6,602 bases of DNA from Alphaproteobacteria bacterium (lineage in GTDB: Bacteria > Pseudomonadota > Alphaproteobacteria > Sphingomonadales > Sphingomonadaceae). Under the pieces are notes generated by a model. The model was not told the DNA's origin, did no database searches, and saw only the letters and a program-made list of their open reading frames with translations. A program made the position numbers and the translations under genes. The stretch lies in contig JAHJWA010000166.1 in assembly GCA_018828205.1 (NCBI GenBank), positions 1 to 6,602 on the forward strand, written 5' to 3'. This document shows positions 1 to 6,372 of the stretch, piece by piece. Position 1 is the stretch's first letter, and each line of letters starts with the position of its first letter.

Positions 1-1
1 C

Positions 2-94
2 AGCCGCAACCCCGACGACATCCCCGCCTTCTCCAAGGCGCTGATCGAAGCGGTCGGCGAGACCGTGGATGAGAGCGAACTCGCAGCCGCCTGA
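2..94 (+). CDS. C-terminal end of an unidentified protein (5' part outside window)
   Basis: Thirty codons are open in this frame and end in TGA at 92-94. The tail contains NPDDIPAFSKALIEAVGE followed by an acidic, alanine-rich end (DESELAAA). It looks like a soluble helical C-terminus with no membrane segment or cysteine. I do not recognise the family from so short a piece. The call as a real gene rests on the codon use, which is typical for this genome, and on the intrinsic terminator that follows 26 bases after the stop. The next gene downstream has its own upstream region and signal peptide, so the two are probably not one operon. Confidence 0.6.
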   Translation, partial: SRNPDDIPAFSKALIEAVGETVDESELAAA

Positions 95-120
95 TTTCTC
101 GCGGCGATCGGTCGCAATAC

Positions 121-152
121 AAGCCCCGTCGCAGCGATGCGGCGGGGCTTTT
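121..152 (+). terminator. Rho-independent terminator of the upstream partial gene
   Basis: A 12-base-pair stem is formed by 121-132 and 139-150, with one T-G wobble and a 6-base loop. The outer arm AAGCCCCG pairs perfectly with CGGGGCTT, and the stem runs into four Ts at 149-152. The T tract is short, but the GC-rich stem and its position 26 bases after a stop codon make this a good terminator. Confidence 0.8.
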
Positions 153-284
153 GCTTGGGGGCCCCCTCGCTCTGCGCGAAAGCACCGGCCAAGTACTTCT
201 CGCGGCATTGCCACGCTATCACTGCGATCCACAGTCGAAACTGCGCCAATGTTGAAGCTCTGACAGTCCGGTCTCCGGCTCGAC

Positions 285-300
285 TCCAATTGGACATGTC
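285..300. repeat. Two overlapping palindromes upstream of the exported-protein gene
   Basis: TCCAATTGGA (285-294) and GACATGTC (293-300) are perfect palindromes sharing two bases. They end 45 bases before the ATG at 346. They could be a regulator binding site. I see no matching -35/-10 pair nearby, so this is only a candidate. Confidence 0.35.
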
Positions 301-331
301 ATTCTTCCACGGGTCATGGCATACTCTGCTT

Positions 332-338
332 GGGGGAG
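332..338 (+). promoter_or_regulatory. Ribosome binding site that sets the start at 346
   Basis: GGGGGAG lies 7 bases before the ATG at 346. An in-frame ATG at 316 would add ten residues (MAYSAWGRHL) before the signal peptide and has no comparable upstream site, so 346 is preferred. Confidence 0.65.
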
Positions 339-345
339 ACATCTC

Positions 346-1584
346 ATGAGCAGATCGAGTCGCTTTCTTCTGGCGGGCAGCGTGGCGGCATTGTGCGGTG
401 TCGCGATTGCCGTGCCCGGCCTGTCGCAGGGCGGATCGCGGCCACCGGCGCGCTACAGCGTGGATGCGGGGACCATGTCGGGCATGGGAGCCATGGGTTC
501 GGGCGGCGGAATCGGCGCGGCGATGTCGGCGCTGACGGGCGGCGGAGGCGGCCAGGTTGCGCACGAACTGCATCTCAAGCTGGGCTCGAGCCAAGCCGCG
601 ACGGGCGATCCGCGCGCCGATCATTTCATGCCGGCAGGCGCAGGGCTTGGCACCGTCCCGCTGGTGACCCCGCGGCGAACCCCCACGGGCACCCCCGAAA
701 TGCCCCTGGGGCAGATGCCGAAAGGCCGCCTGCTGCTCTTCTGGGGCTGCGGCGAGCGAGCGCCGGCGGGGCAGCCGGTGGTGATCGATTTTTCCCGCCT
801 CGCGCGCGGCGAGGTGCCATCCAATCTCTATGCCCAGCCGCTGAACCTCGCCGAGCAATGGCGGATCGATTGGCAGAACAGCACGACTTACGGCGAATGG
901 CCCAACGAACGGACCGACCGGCAGGTGCCAGCGACCGCCTCGCTGCTCGGTTCGCACCGGATCGCGAGCAGCTATGCGCCGGATATCGCCTTTACGCTGG
1001 CCGATGATTTCATGCCCGGTCTGCGCGCAAGCAGCAGCGACCGGCCGGGCGGCTCGGTCTCGCTCGGCTGGAACGCGCTTCCCACCGCAACCGGCTATTA
1101 CGCCTGGGCCATGGCGACCGGAACGGAAGGCCCCGGCGCGGGGCGCGACATGGTGTGGTGGAGCTCAGCGGCGACGCAGCAGTTCGGCGGCCCGATGTGG
1201 GACTGGCTCTCGCCGCCGGCGGTGCGCCGGCTGATCGAGGCGCGCACGGTCATGCCGCCGAGCCAGACCGAATGCACCATCCCCGCCGAAGTCCGCGAAA
1301 CCGGCGGGCCGATGCTGATGACCAATCTGTTCGCCTATGGCCCGCAGGCGGATTTCTCGCACCCCGCCCGCCCGGCGAACGCGCCGCGCGACTGGAACCC
1401 GGACTGGATCGCCCGGGTGCGGTTCCGCTCCAACACCACGCTGATCCACGGCATGCCGGGCTTCGGTGCAATGGAAGCGGGCGAAGTCGAGGCGGGACAG
1501 ACACCATCCGCGCGCCCGGCAAAGCCGCGCTGCCCCCGAGGCCTGCGCGGGATCGCCGAACGTGCGGCGGGGCTGTGCGAGTAA
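346..1584 (+). CDS. Exported protein of unknown function, 412 aa
   Basis: The start at 346 gives a classic Sec signal peptide: MSRSSR, a hydrophobic stretch at residues 7-23, and likely cleavage near residue 28 (PGLSQG). There is no proper lipobox, because C17 is preceded by Leu. The mature protein should be periplasmic or secreted. Residues 43-69 are rich in Gly, Met and Ala (MSGMGAMGSGGG, GGGGGQ). Residues 126-149 hold KGRLLLFWGCGE followed by VVIDFSRL, which looks like a beta-strand core. Residues 235-256 (GGSVSLGWNALPTATGYYAW) resemble an Ig/fibronectin-like strand pair. Residues 269-288 are rich in Trp (VWWSS, MWDW). The tail is a low-complexity linker followed by two cysteines, C396 and C411, that could form a disulfide. 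There is no catalytic motif that I recognise. I recall similar uncharacterised proteins only in sphingomonads, and that is memory, not a search. It stands alone, convergent with the OsmC gene. Confidence 0.85.
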   Translation: MSRSSRFLLAGSVAALCGVAIAVPGLSQGGSRPPARYSVDAGTMSGMGAMGSGGGIGAAMSALTGGGGGQVAHELHLKLGSSQAATGDPRADHFMPAGAGLGTVPLVTPRRTPTGTPEMPLGQMPKGRLLLFWGCGERAPAGQPVVIDFSRLARGEVPSNLYAQPLNLAEQWRIDWQNSTTYGEWPNERTDRQVPATASLLGSHRIASSYAPDIAFTLADDFMPGLRASSSDRPGGSVSLGWNALPTATGYYAWAMATGTEGPGAGRDMVWWSSAATQQFGGPMWDWLSPPAVRRLIEARTVMPPSQTECTIPAEVRETGGPMLMTNLFAYGPQADFSHPARPANAPRDWNPDWIARVRFRSNTTLIHGMPGFGAMEAGEVEAGQTPSARPAKPRCPRGLRGIAERAAGLCE

Positions 1585-1677
1585 GCCAAGCTTGCTTCGG
1601 CGCGTCGCTCGCCTGGCTGGAGTCTGGGCTGCCCACGAGCGGTCCTGCTCCTCGTCCCCATGGCGAGGGCAGTCCGA

Positions 1678-2166
1678 TCACCTTCCCTGGCTTGCCTCCC
1701 GGGCGATCGTCGGCTCGGCGGTCACGGGGAAATTCACCGAGCGGGCGATGAAGCACATCGCGTGCGCCTCGCGGTGGAGCTTACGCGCCGTCGCCTCGTC
1801 CGAACCCGCCGAAATCCGCACCTGCGGGCGCAGCGTGACAGAGTGGAACTGTCCGGCGCCGTCCGTTTCCTCCGTCATGATGCCTTCCGCGCAGTCCTCA
1901 TAGGCGGTGACGATCACGCCGGCCTGCGCGCAGAGGCCGAGGTACCAGAGCTGGTGGCAGGCCGAGAGCGAGGCCACCAGCAGTTCCTCGGGGTTCCAGC
2001 GGCTGGCGTCGCCCCGGAACGACGGGTCCGACGAGCCGAGGATCTCGGACTTGCCCGCGGCCGCAATCTCATGCGCGCGCTCGTAGTCGCGATAGGACGC
2101 CGTGCCGGTGCCGGTGTTTCCGGTCCAGACCGTCGTGACGGTGTATCTGTGCTGCTTTTCGATCAC
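1678..2166 (-). CDS. OsmC/Ohr-family peroxide-detoxifying protein, 162 aa
   Basis: OsmC/Ohr proteins are cytoplasmic thiol peroxidases that reduce organic hydroperoxides with a pair of cysteines. The chain shows the family hallmarks: HRYTVTTVWTGNTGTGT at the N-terminus, SSDPSFRGD at residues 45-53, NPEELLVASLSACHQLWYL at 58-76 with the first active cysteine at C70, and MCFIARSVNFPV at 137-148 with the second cysteine at C138. The length is normal for the family. The open frame continues far upstream across the antisense of the next gene, so the start had to be chosen. The GTG at 2166 is preceded by GGAGGG and begins exactly where family similarity begins (VIEKQHRY). The gene diverges from the decarboxylase at 2350 across 183 bases and converges on the exported-protein gene. 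The subfamily resembles the broad OsmC-family peroxiredoxins more than a strict Ohr, so its true substrate is uncertain. Confidence 0.9.
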   Translation of the reverse strand: MIEKQHRYTVTTVWTGNTGTGTASYRDYERAHEIAAAGKSEILGSSDPSFRGDASRWNPEELLVASLSACHQLWYLGLCAQAGVIVTAYEDCAEGIMTEETDGAGQFHSVTLRPQVRISAGSDEATARKLHREAHAMCFIARSVNFPVTAEPTIAREASQGR

Positions 2167-2170
2167 CGGA

Positions 2171-2176
2171 CCCTCC
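2171..2176 (-). promoter_or_regulatory. Ribosome binding site for the OsmC-family gene (GTG start)
   Basis: On the minus strand GGAGGG lies 4 bases before the GTG whose first base is 2166. It decides the start of a frame that otherwise stays open for hundreds of codons upstream. Confidence 0.65.
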
Positions 2177-2289
2177 GATCCACCCGGCGAGACTGTTCGC
2201 TTTCCCCGCCGTTCGCAACCGTGACGACGCATCCCCTGTTGGGCGCGGTCCAATTGCATCGCCCGGAGGCGGGCAGTTCGAGCGCAAGA

Positions 2290-2313
2290 AACGGAACGCG
2301 CGGGGCTTCCGTT
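2290..2313. repeat. Inverted repeat AACGGAA-N10-TTCCGTT, possible operator
   Basis: Two perfect 7-base arms (2290-2296 and 2307-2313) flank a GC-rich 10-base spacer. The repeat ends 27 bases before the ribosome binding site of the decarboxylase. It could be an operator or a small hairpin in the leader. No T tract follows, so it is not a terminator. Confidence 0.4.
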
Positions 2314-2349
2314 CGCGATAGGACGCCGGCCCGAATGGAAAGGACGATC

Positions 2350-3768
2350 ATGAGCGAAGATGCCGCGGTTCTGGCGCGCGCCTGCGGGCACGCGGCCGCC
2401 TATCTCGAAGGTCTCGACACCCGGTCGGTTGCGACGACTGCCAGTCTGGACGAATTGCGCCGGCGGCTCGACGTTGGCCTCCGCGCCAAGGGGACCCGGG
2501 CCGAAACCGTTATCGACGAACTGGTCGCTGCGACCGCCGGCGGCCATCTGGGCTCGGCCGGAGGGCGGTTCTTCGCCTGGGTGATCGGCGGGGCACTGCC
2601 ATCCGCGCTCGCCGCCGACTGGCTCGCCTCGACCTGGGACGTCAACGCGACCATGTATGCCTGCGGTCCCGCGGCCGCGGTGACCGAGGAAATCGCGGGC
2701 GAATGGGTCAAGGAGGCGCTCGATCTGCCGCACGGCGCCTCCTTCGCCTTCACGACCGGGTGCCAGCTGGCCCACATGACCTGCCTGGCCGCGGCGCGCC
2801 ACGCCCTCCTCGCGCGCGTCGGCTGGGATGTCGAGCAGGACGGGCTGACCGGCGCTCCGCCGATCCGGGTGCTGGCCACCGAGCAGCGTCATGGCTCGAT
2901 CGAACGGGCGCTTCGCTTCCTCGGTCTGGGCACCCGCTCGCTGGAAGCTCTGGCGACGGGCCCCGACGGTCGACTCGGTCCGGAGGTTCTGCGCGAAGCG
3001 CTGGCGCGGGGCGGCGGCCCGACCATCCTCGTGCTCGATGCAGCGGATCTCAACATCGGCGCCTGCGACCCCTTCGCCGAACTGATCCCCATGGCTCGGG
3101 CGGCCGGGGCCTGGGTGCATGTCGATGGTGCATTCGGGCTGTGGGCGCGCGCGAGCCGCGATCATCGCCACCTGGTCGACGGGGTCGAACTGGCCGACAG
3201 CTGGGCGACCGACGCGCACAAATGGCTCAACACGCCGCAGGACAACGGGATCGCGATCGTCCGCGACCGTGCCGCGCATCGCGCCGCCATGACGCTGACG
3301 GCGCATTACCTCGTGGCTGGCGGCGAGGCGCGCGACGCGATCGACTGGACCCCGGACTGGACCCGGCGCGCGCGCGGCTACGCGGTCTACGCCGCCCTGC
3401 GCGAGCTCGGTCGCGACGGGCTGGCCGCGATGATCGACGGTTGCTGTCGCCACGCCGCCGCGCTGGCGTCGGGGATCGGAGAGCTGGCCGGCGCCGAGCT
3501 GGTGGCAGCGCCGACGCTCAACCAGGGGTTGGTCCGCTTCCTCGCCCCGCACGGCGCTACGGCGGCGGATCACGATGCCTTCACCGACACGATGATCACG
3601 GCGATCAACCTCGAGGGAACCGCATTCTTCAGCGGCACGCTCTGGCAAGGCCGCCGCGCCATGCGGATCAGCGTGGTCAACTGGCGCACCTGCGACGAGG
3701 ATGTTCGCGCCAGCGTGGCGGCGGTCGAGCGGGTGCTCGCGCGACTCAGATCTCAGCCCGCTGTCTGA
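2350..3768 (+). CDS. Group II PLP-dependent amino acid decarboxylase family protein, 472 aa
   Basis: This is a cytosolic PLP fold-type I enzyme of the group II decarboxylase family (relatives of aromatic amino acid, glutamate and tyrosine decarboxylases). Visible landmarks are FTTGCQLAHMTCLAAAR at residues 134-150 (cofactor phosphate region), H181 in EQRHGSIERAL (the His expected to stack on PLP), D259 in WVHVDGAFGLW (pairs with the pyridine nitrogen), and K291 in SWATDAHKWLNTPQDNG (Schiff-base lysine). The C-terminal domain carries RISVVNWRTCDEDV at 439-452. The length is normal. ATG 2350 is chosen because AAGGA lies 5 bases upstream. The in-frame ATG at 2335 has no good site, and the longer open frame upstream is only the antisense of the OsmC gene. 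The substrate cannot be read from sequence: databases tend to name this subgroup loosely as a decarboxylase or an aspartate aminotransferase family protein. It is monocistronic and meets the ferredoxin gene tail to tail. Confidence 0.9.
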   Translation: MSEDAAVLARACGHAAAYLEGLDTRSVATTASLDELRRRLDVGLRAKGTRAETVIDELVAATAGGHLGSAGGRFFAWVIGGALPSALAADWLASTWDVNATMYACGPAAAVTEEIAGEWVKEALDLPHGASFAFTTGCQLAHMTCLAAARHALLARVGWDVEQDGLTGAPPIRVLATEQRHGSIERALRFLGLGTRSLEALATGPDGRLGPEVLREALARGGGPTILVLDAADLNIGACDPFAELIPMARAAGAWVHVDGAFGLWARASRDHRHLVDGVELADSWATDAHKWLNTPQDNGIAIVRDRAAHRAAMTLTAHYLVAGGEARDAIDWTPDWTRRARGYAVYAALRELGRDGLAAMIDGCCRHAAALASGIGELAGAELVAAPTLNQGLVRFLAPHGATAADHDAFTDTMITAINLEGTAFFSGTLWQGRRAMRISVVNWRTCDEDVRASVAAVERVLARLRSQPAV

Positions 3769-3814
3769 CGCGCGAGACGGACGCGATCGCCTACTCCTTG
3801 CCGCCGGCCAGGAT

Positions 3815-4150
3815 CTAGAACCGCCGCGCGTCGTGGCTGTCGGCGGGAACGGACACGCTCAACCCATCGAGGCTCTCGTCGAGCAGGATCTGGCAGGCGA
3901 GCCGGCTGGTGCGGCGCACTCCGGCGGCGAGATCGAGCATGTCCTCCTCGTCCTCGCTCGCCGGCGGCAGTTTCGCGAACCATTCGGGATCGACCACCAC
4001 ATGACAGGTCGAGCAGGCCATCTGGCCCTCGCAGGTGCCTTCCAGCGGCAGGCCCGCACCCTGGGCCAGGGTCAGCAGGCTGTCTCCGGGCTCGCCTCTC
4101 GCCTCGACCCGCTGGTCGCGCGCGGTGGTAAAGCTGACGCGCACGCTCAT
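3815..4150 (-). CDS. [2Fe-2S] ferredoxin, adrenodoxin/ISC type, 111 aa
   Basis: This is a small soluble electron carrier with one [2Fe-2S] cluster. The four ligands are C40, C46, C49 and C86, giving the spacing C-x5-C-x2-C-x36-C of the adrenodoxin/ISC-Fdx group. The cluster loop reads EGTCEGQMACSTCHVVV. Acidic residues at 66-70 (EDEED) match the partner-binding helix of this class, and TSRLACQI around C86 is the family C-terminal signature. In ISC systems such a ferredoxin supplies electrons for cluster assembly, which fits its place at the end of a cysteine desulfurase operon. Its ATG overlaps the upstream stop by 4 bases (ATGA), implying translational coupling. A GGGAG lies 8 bases upstream, inside the desulfurase gene. 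The alternative role, a redox partner for a cytochrome P450 or other oxygenase, is less likely given the neighbours. Confidence 0.93.
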   Translation of the reverse strand: MSVRVSFTTARDQRVEARGEPGDSLLTLAQGAGLPLEGTCEGQMACSTCHVVVDPEWFAKLPPASEDEEDMLDLAAGVRRTSRLACQILLDESLDGLSVSVPADSHDARRF

Positions 4151-5232
4151 AGCCCCTGCTCCCTTGCCGCAGCGTTGATCTTCTCCGCCGCCTGTTCGAT
4201 CTCCTCCAGCGTGGTGTAGCGCCCCCAGCCCAGCCGGATCGAGCTCTTGGCCTGCTTGGCCGACAGTCCGATCGCCTCGAGCACATGGCTGCTGCGGCCC
4301 GAACCGCTGGCGCAAGCCGAACCCGCAGAGAACATCACGTCGCGCACCTCGCTCATCAGCCGGTTCACATCGAGCCCCTTGCGTCTGATGTTGATATTGC
4401 CGTGCCAGCGCGCTTCCTCGCTGCCGTTGAGCTTCCAGTCCGAAAACAGCTCGCGCGCGCGGTTCCAGAGCTTTGCGACATGCTCGGCATCGGGTTCCAT
4501 CTGTTCCTTCGCCAGCAGCGCGGCAGCGCCGAAGCCCGCGATCAGCGCCGGGCTGAGCGTGCCCGAACGGATGCCGAATTCCTGGCCGCCGCCGGTCTGG
4601 ACCTCGGCGAGCTCGAGCCCGTCGCGGACCCACAATGCGCCCACGCCCTTGGGCCCGTGCAGCTTATGCGCGCTGACCGCGATCATGTCAGCCGCAGTCG
4701 GCTCGATCTTGCCATAGGCCTGCACCGCATCGCAGAGGTAGAGCGCGTTGGCGCCCTTGGCCTTGCGGTGCCAGTCGATGGTGGGCTGCACCGTGCCGAT
4801 CTCGTTGTTGACCTGCATCACGCAGACCAGCCGCGTGTCGGCGGGCAGATCCTGCCTGGTGTTGCACTGGCCGTTCTTGGCGACGTTGAGCTCGTGGCAG
4901 GCGCCCAGGCTGCGCGCGGTGTCGAGCACCGCGGCGTGTTCGATCGCCGAGACCGAGACGGTGCGGCGCTCGTCGCGGCCCGCGGTGCCGCGGATCGCGA
5001 GATTGATCGCCTCGGTCGCCCCCGAGGTGAAGATCACCTTGCCGCCCGCGGGGAACAGCGCCGCGACCCGGTCGCGCGCCAGCGATATCGCGGCGGCGGC
5101 CTCGCGCCCCATGCGATGCGGCGAATGCGGATTGCCGAAGCCGCTGCCGCCTGGGCCGTCGAGCCAGCGCATCATTTCGTCGCGCGCTTCGGGGGCGAGC
5201 GGGGTGGTCGCCTGATAGTCGAGATAGATCAT
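4147..5232 (-). CDS. Cysteine desulfurase, group I (IscS/Nfs1-like), 361 aa
   Basis: A PLP enzyme that converts L-cysteine to alanine and a protein-bound persulfide, the sulfur source for Fe-S clusters and thiolated tRNA. It opens with MIYLDYQATTPLAPEA and carries H99 (AIEHAAV), VNNEIGTVQP at 141-150, D168 and Q171 (LCDAVQAYGK), Schiff-base K190 (SAHKLHGPKG), GGGQEFGIRSGT at 214-225, and catalytic C307 in FSAGSACASGSGRSSHVL. The RSGT motif and the long catalytic loop place it in group I, with IscS and Nfs1, and not with SufS. At 361 residues it is shorter than E. coli IscS (404). It stops soon after the last conserved helix, so the C-terminal tail that contacts IscU in IscS is missing. The ATG at 5232 has AGGA about 10 bases upstream, a rather long gap. 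It is the middle gene of the three, overlapping the ferredoxin by 4 bases. Confidence 0.95.
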   Translation of the reverse strand: MIYLDYQATTPLAPEARDEMMRWLDGPGGSGFGNPHSPHRMGREAAAAISLARDRVAALFPAGGKVIFTSGATEAINLAIRGTAGRDERRTVSVSAIEHAAVLDTARSLGACHELNVAKNGQCNTRQDLPADTRLVCVMQVNNEIGTVQPTIDWHRKAKGANALYLCDAVQAYGKIEPTAADMIAVSAHKLHGPKGVGALWVRDGLELAEVQTGGGQEFGIRSGTLSPALIAGFGAAALLAKEQMEPDAEHVAKLWNRARELFSDWKLNGSEEARWHGNINIRRKGLDVNRLMSEVRDVMFSAGSACASGSGRSSHVLEAIGLSAKQAKSSIRLGWGRYTTLEEIEQAAEKINAAAREQGL

Positions 5233-5247
5233 GTCGGGGCGATCCTA

Positions 5248-5276
5248 ACCGCTGGGGACGAGCTTGTCGAAGCGGT
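5248..5276. repeat. REP-like imperfect palindrome between the two desulfurase genes
   Basis: Arms ACCGCT (5248-5253) and AGCGGT (5271-5276) are perfect complements. The loop holds a further CGA-GCTTG-TCG pairing. Read on the minus strand, the core is CTTCGACAAGCTC. From memory, this word is frequent in intergenic repeats of high-GC proteobacteria, including sphingomonads. It lies in the 60-base gap of the operon and has no T tract, so it is not a simple terminator. Confidence 0.5.
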
Positions 5277-5292
5277 GTTTCGACCGGGGGGT

Positions 5293-6372
5293 TCAGCGCC
5301 GCTGCGCCAGCTCGCGCCAGACCTGGCAGAAGCGCTCGATCTCGGCGCTTGTGGTGGTCCAGCCGGCGCTCACCCGGATGGTGCGGTCGGCGATGGCGGG
5401 GTCGAGCTGCATCGCCTCGAGCACATGGCTGCGCTTGAGGCTGCCGCTCGAACAGGCGCTGCCCTGCGAGACCGCGATCCCCGCCATGTCGAAGCGCATC
5501 AGCTGCGCGCTGCCGCTCATCGCGGGCATGGCGATGGCGTGGATATAGGGCGTCGGCGCGGCGAGCCGGTCCGCCAGCCAGGTGCCGCCCATGGCGCGGC
5601 AGTCCTGCGCCAGCGTCTCGAGCGGCTCGAGCACCGCGGGGTCGCAATAGGGCGTCGCGCAGGCTTCCAGCGCGGCCGCCATGGCCATCGCGCCGGGCAG
5701 ATTCTCGGTTCCCCGGCGATAGCCGCGCTCGTGCCCGCCGCTCGGCTTGAGCAGCTTGTAATCCTTCACCAGCAGCGCGCCGACACCCACCGGTCCGCCG
5801 AATTTATGCGCCGAGAGGATCGCCATGTCGCATTCGGGCAGCGCGAGTTTGCCCGCGCCTTGCGCGCAGTCGGCGAGCAGCACGCCGCCCGCCTGGCGCA
5901 CGATGGCGGCGATGGTCGCGAAGTCGTGACGCTGGCCGGTCTCGGAGTTGATCTGCTGCACCGCCACCAGCGGGCGCTCGCGCTGGACCGCCTCCTGCAG
6001 CACTTCGAGATCGAGCGCACCATCGGGCTGCACCGGCAGCCGCTCGGCATCGGGCGCCGCGCCGAGGATGGCGTCGTGCTCGCTGGCCGCGACCAGCCGC
6101 GCACCCGCCTGCGCGCTCCCCAGCGCCAGCTGCGCCGCCTCGCTCGCGCCCGAGGTGAGAATGATCTCGCCGTCCCAGCCGAGCGTCGCGGCGATCCGCG
6201 CGCGTGCATCCTCCAGCGCGGCCTTGGCCTTGCGTCCCTCGGCGTGCGGGCTGGAGGGATTGGCCCAGAGCCGCCAGCCTTCCTCCAGCGCGGCGAGCGC
6301 TTGAGGCCGGATCGGGGTGGTGGCGGCGTGATCGAGATAGATGCGTTCGGCGATGGGACAGGCTCTAAACAA
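5293..6372 (-). CDS. Cysteine desulfurase, NifS-like group I paralogue, 359 aa, TTG start
   Basis: It has the same fold and reaction as the downstream desulfurase but belongs to a different branch. Landmarks are IYLDHAATTPIRPQ at residues 11-24, H99 (SEHDAI), INSETG at 141-146, D168 and Q171 (ADCAQGAGK), Schiff-base K190 (SAHKFGGP), GYRRGTEN at 217-224 (NifS-like, against RSGT in the neighbour), and catalytic C307 in SQGSACSSGSLKRSHVL. All key residues are present. The usual NNE(T/I)G motif reads NSETG here. The only normal start codon before the conserved N-terminus is TTG at 6372. An in-frame TAG lies upstream, no ATG or GTG fits, and no Shine-Dalgarno site is visible. It is the first gene of the operon; 60 bases separate it from the next. 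Its partner may be a SufE/SufU-like acceptor or a scaffold outside the window. Confidence 0.92.
   Translation of the reverse strand: MFRACPIAERIYLDHAATTPIRPQALAALEEGWRLWANPSSPHAEGRKAKAALEDARARIAATLGWDGEIILTSGASEAAQLALGSAQAGARLVAASEHDAILGAAPDAERLPVQPDGALDLEVLQEAVQRERPLVAVQQINSETGQRHDFATIAAIVRQAGGVLLADCAQGAGKLALPECDMAILSAHKFGGPVGVGALLVKDYKLLKPSGGHERGYRRGTENLPGAMAMAAALEACATPYCDPAVLEPLETLAQDCRAMGGTWLADRLAAPTPYIHAIAMPAMSGSAQLMRFDMAGIAVSQGSACSSGSLKRSHVLEAMQLDPAIADRTIRVSAGWTTTSAEIERFCQVWRELAQRR

Larger units (their letters stand above)
2167..2349. promoter_or_regulatory. Divergent control region between OsmC-family and decarboxylase genes
   Basis: These 183 bases separate two divergent starts and must hold both promoters. 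Visible elements are a hairpin GCCCG-GAGG-CGGGC at 2261-2274, a CAATTG palindrome at 2251-2256, and a 7-base inverted repeat at 2290-2313 (listed separately). I see no convincing -35/-10 pair on either strand. I also see no OhrR-type operator (TACAATT-AATTGTA) and no EcfG promoter (GGAAC-N16/17-CGTT). Confidence 0.5.

Noticed and set aside
157..166. GGGGGCCCCC palindrome
   Set aside because: It is a simple G/C run just past a terminator, likely by chance in GC-rich DNA, and has no loop.
346..420. A lipoprotein signal peptide with C17 as the lipid cysteine
   Set aside because: The residues before C17 are AAL; Leu at -1 does not fit a lipobox. A normal Sec cleavage near residue 28 fits better.
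1585..1677. A bidirectional terminator between the convergent exported-protein and OsmC genes
   Set aside because: Only short imperfect stems (around 1585-1601 and 1635-1655) are seen, with no T tract on either strand.
2293..2313. EcfG general-stress promoter (GGAAC then CGTT)
   Set aside because: The two boxes are present but only 12 bases apart; the consensus needs 16-17.
1660..2349. A 230-residue N-terminal extension of the decarboxylase
   Set aside because: It is the antisense of the OsmC gene. The family N-terminus and a good ribosome binding site point to ATG 2350.
1678..3648. A 656-codon minus-strand open frame spanning the antisense of the whole decarboxylase and ending in the OsmC gene
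   Set aside because: Only the last 162 codons show family similarity. The rest is an Arg/Gly-rich antisense translation opened by GC-rich codon bias, and the GTG at 2166 has its own ribosome binding site.
3769..3814. A terminator between the decarboxylase and ferredoxin genes
   Set aside because: The 46 bases show no convincing stem and no T run.
2703..3818. A 371-codon plus-strand frame inside the decarboxylase
   Set aside because: The translation is Arg/Gly-rich without motifs and lies in the +1 shadow of a clear gene.
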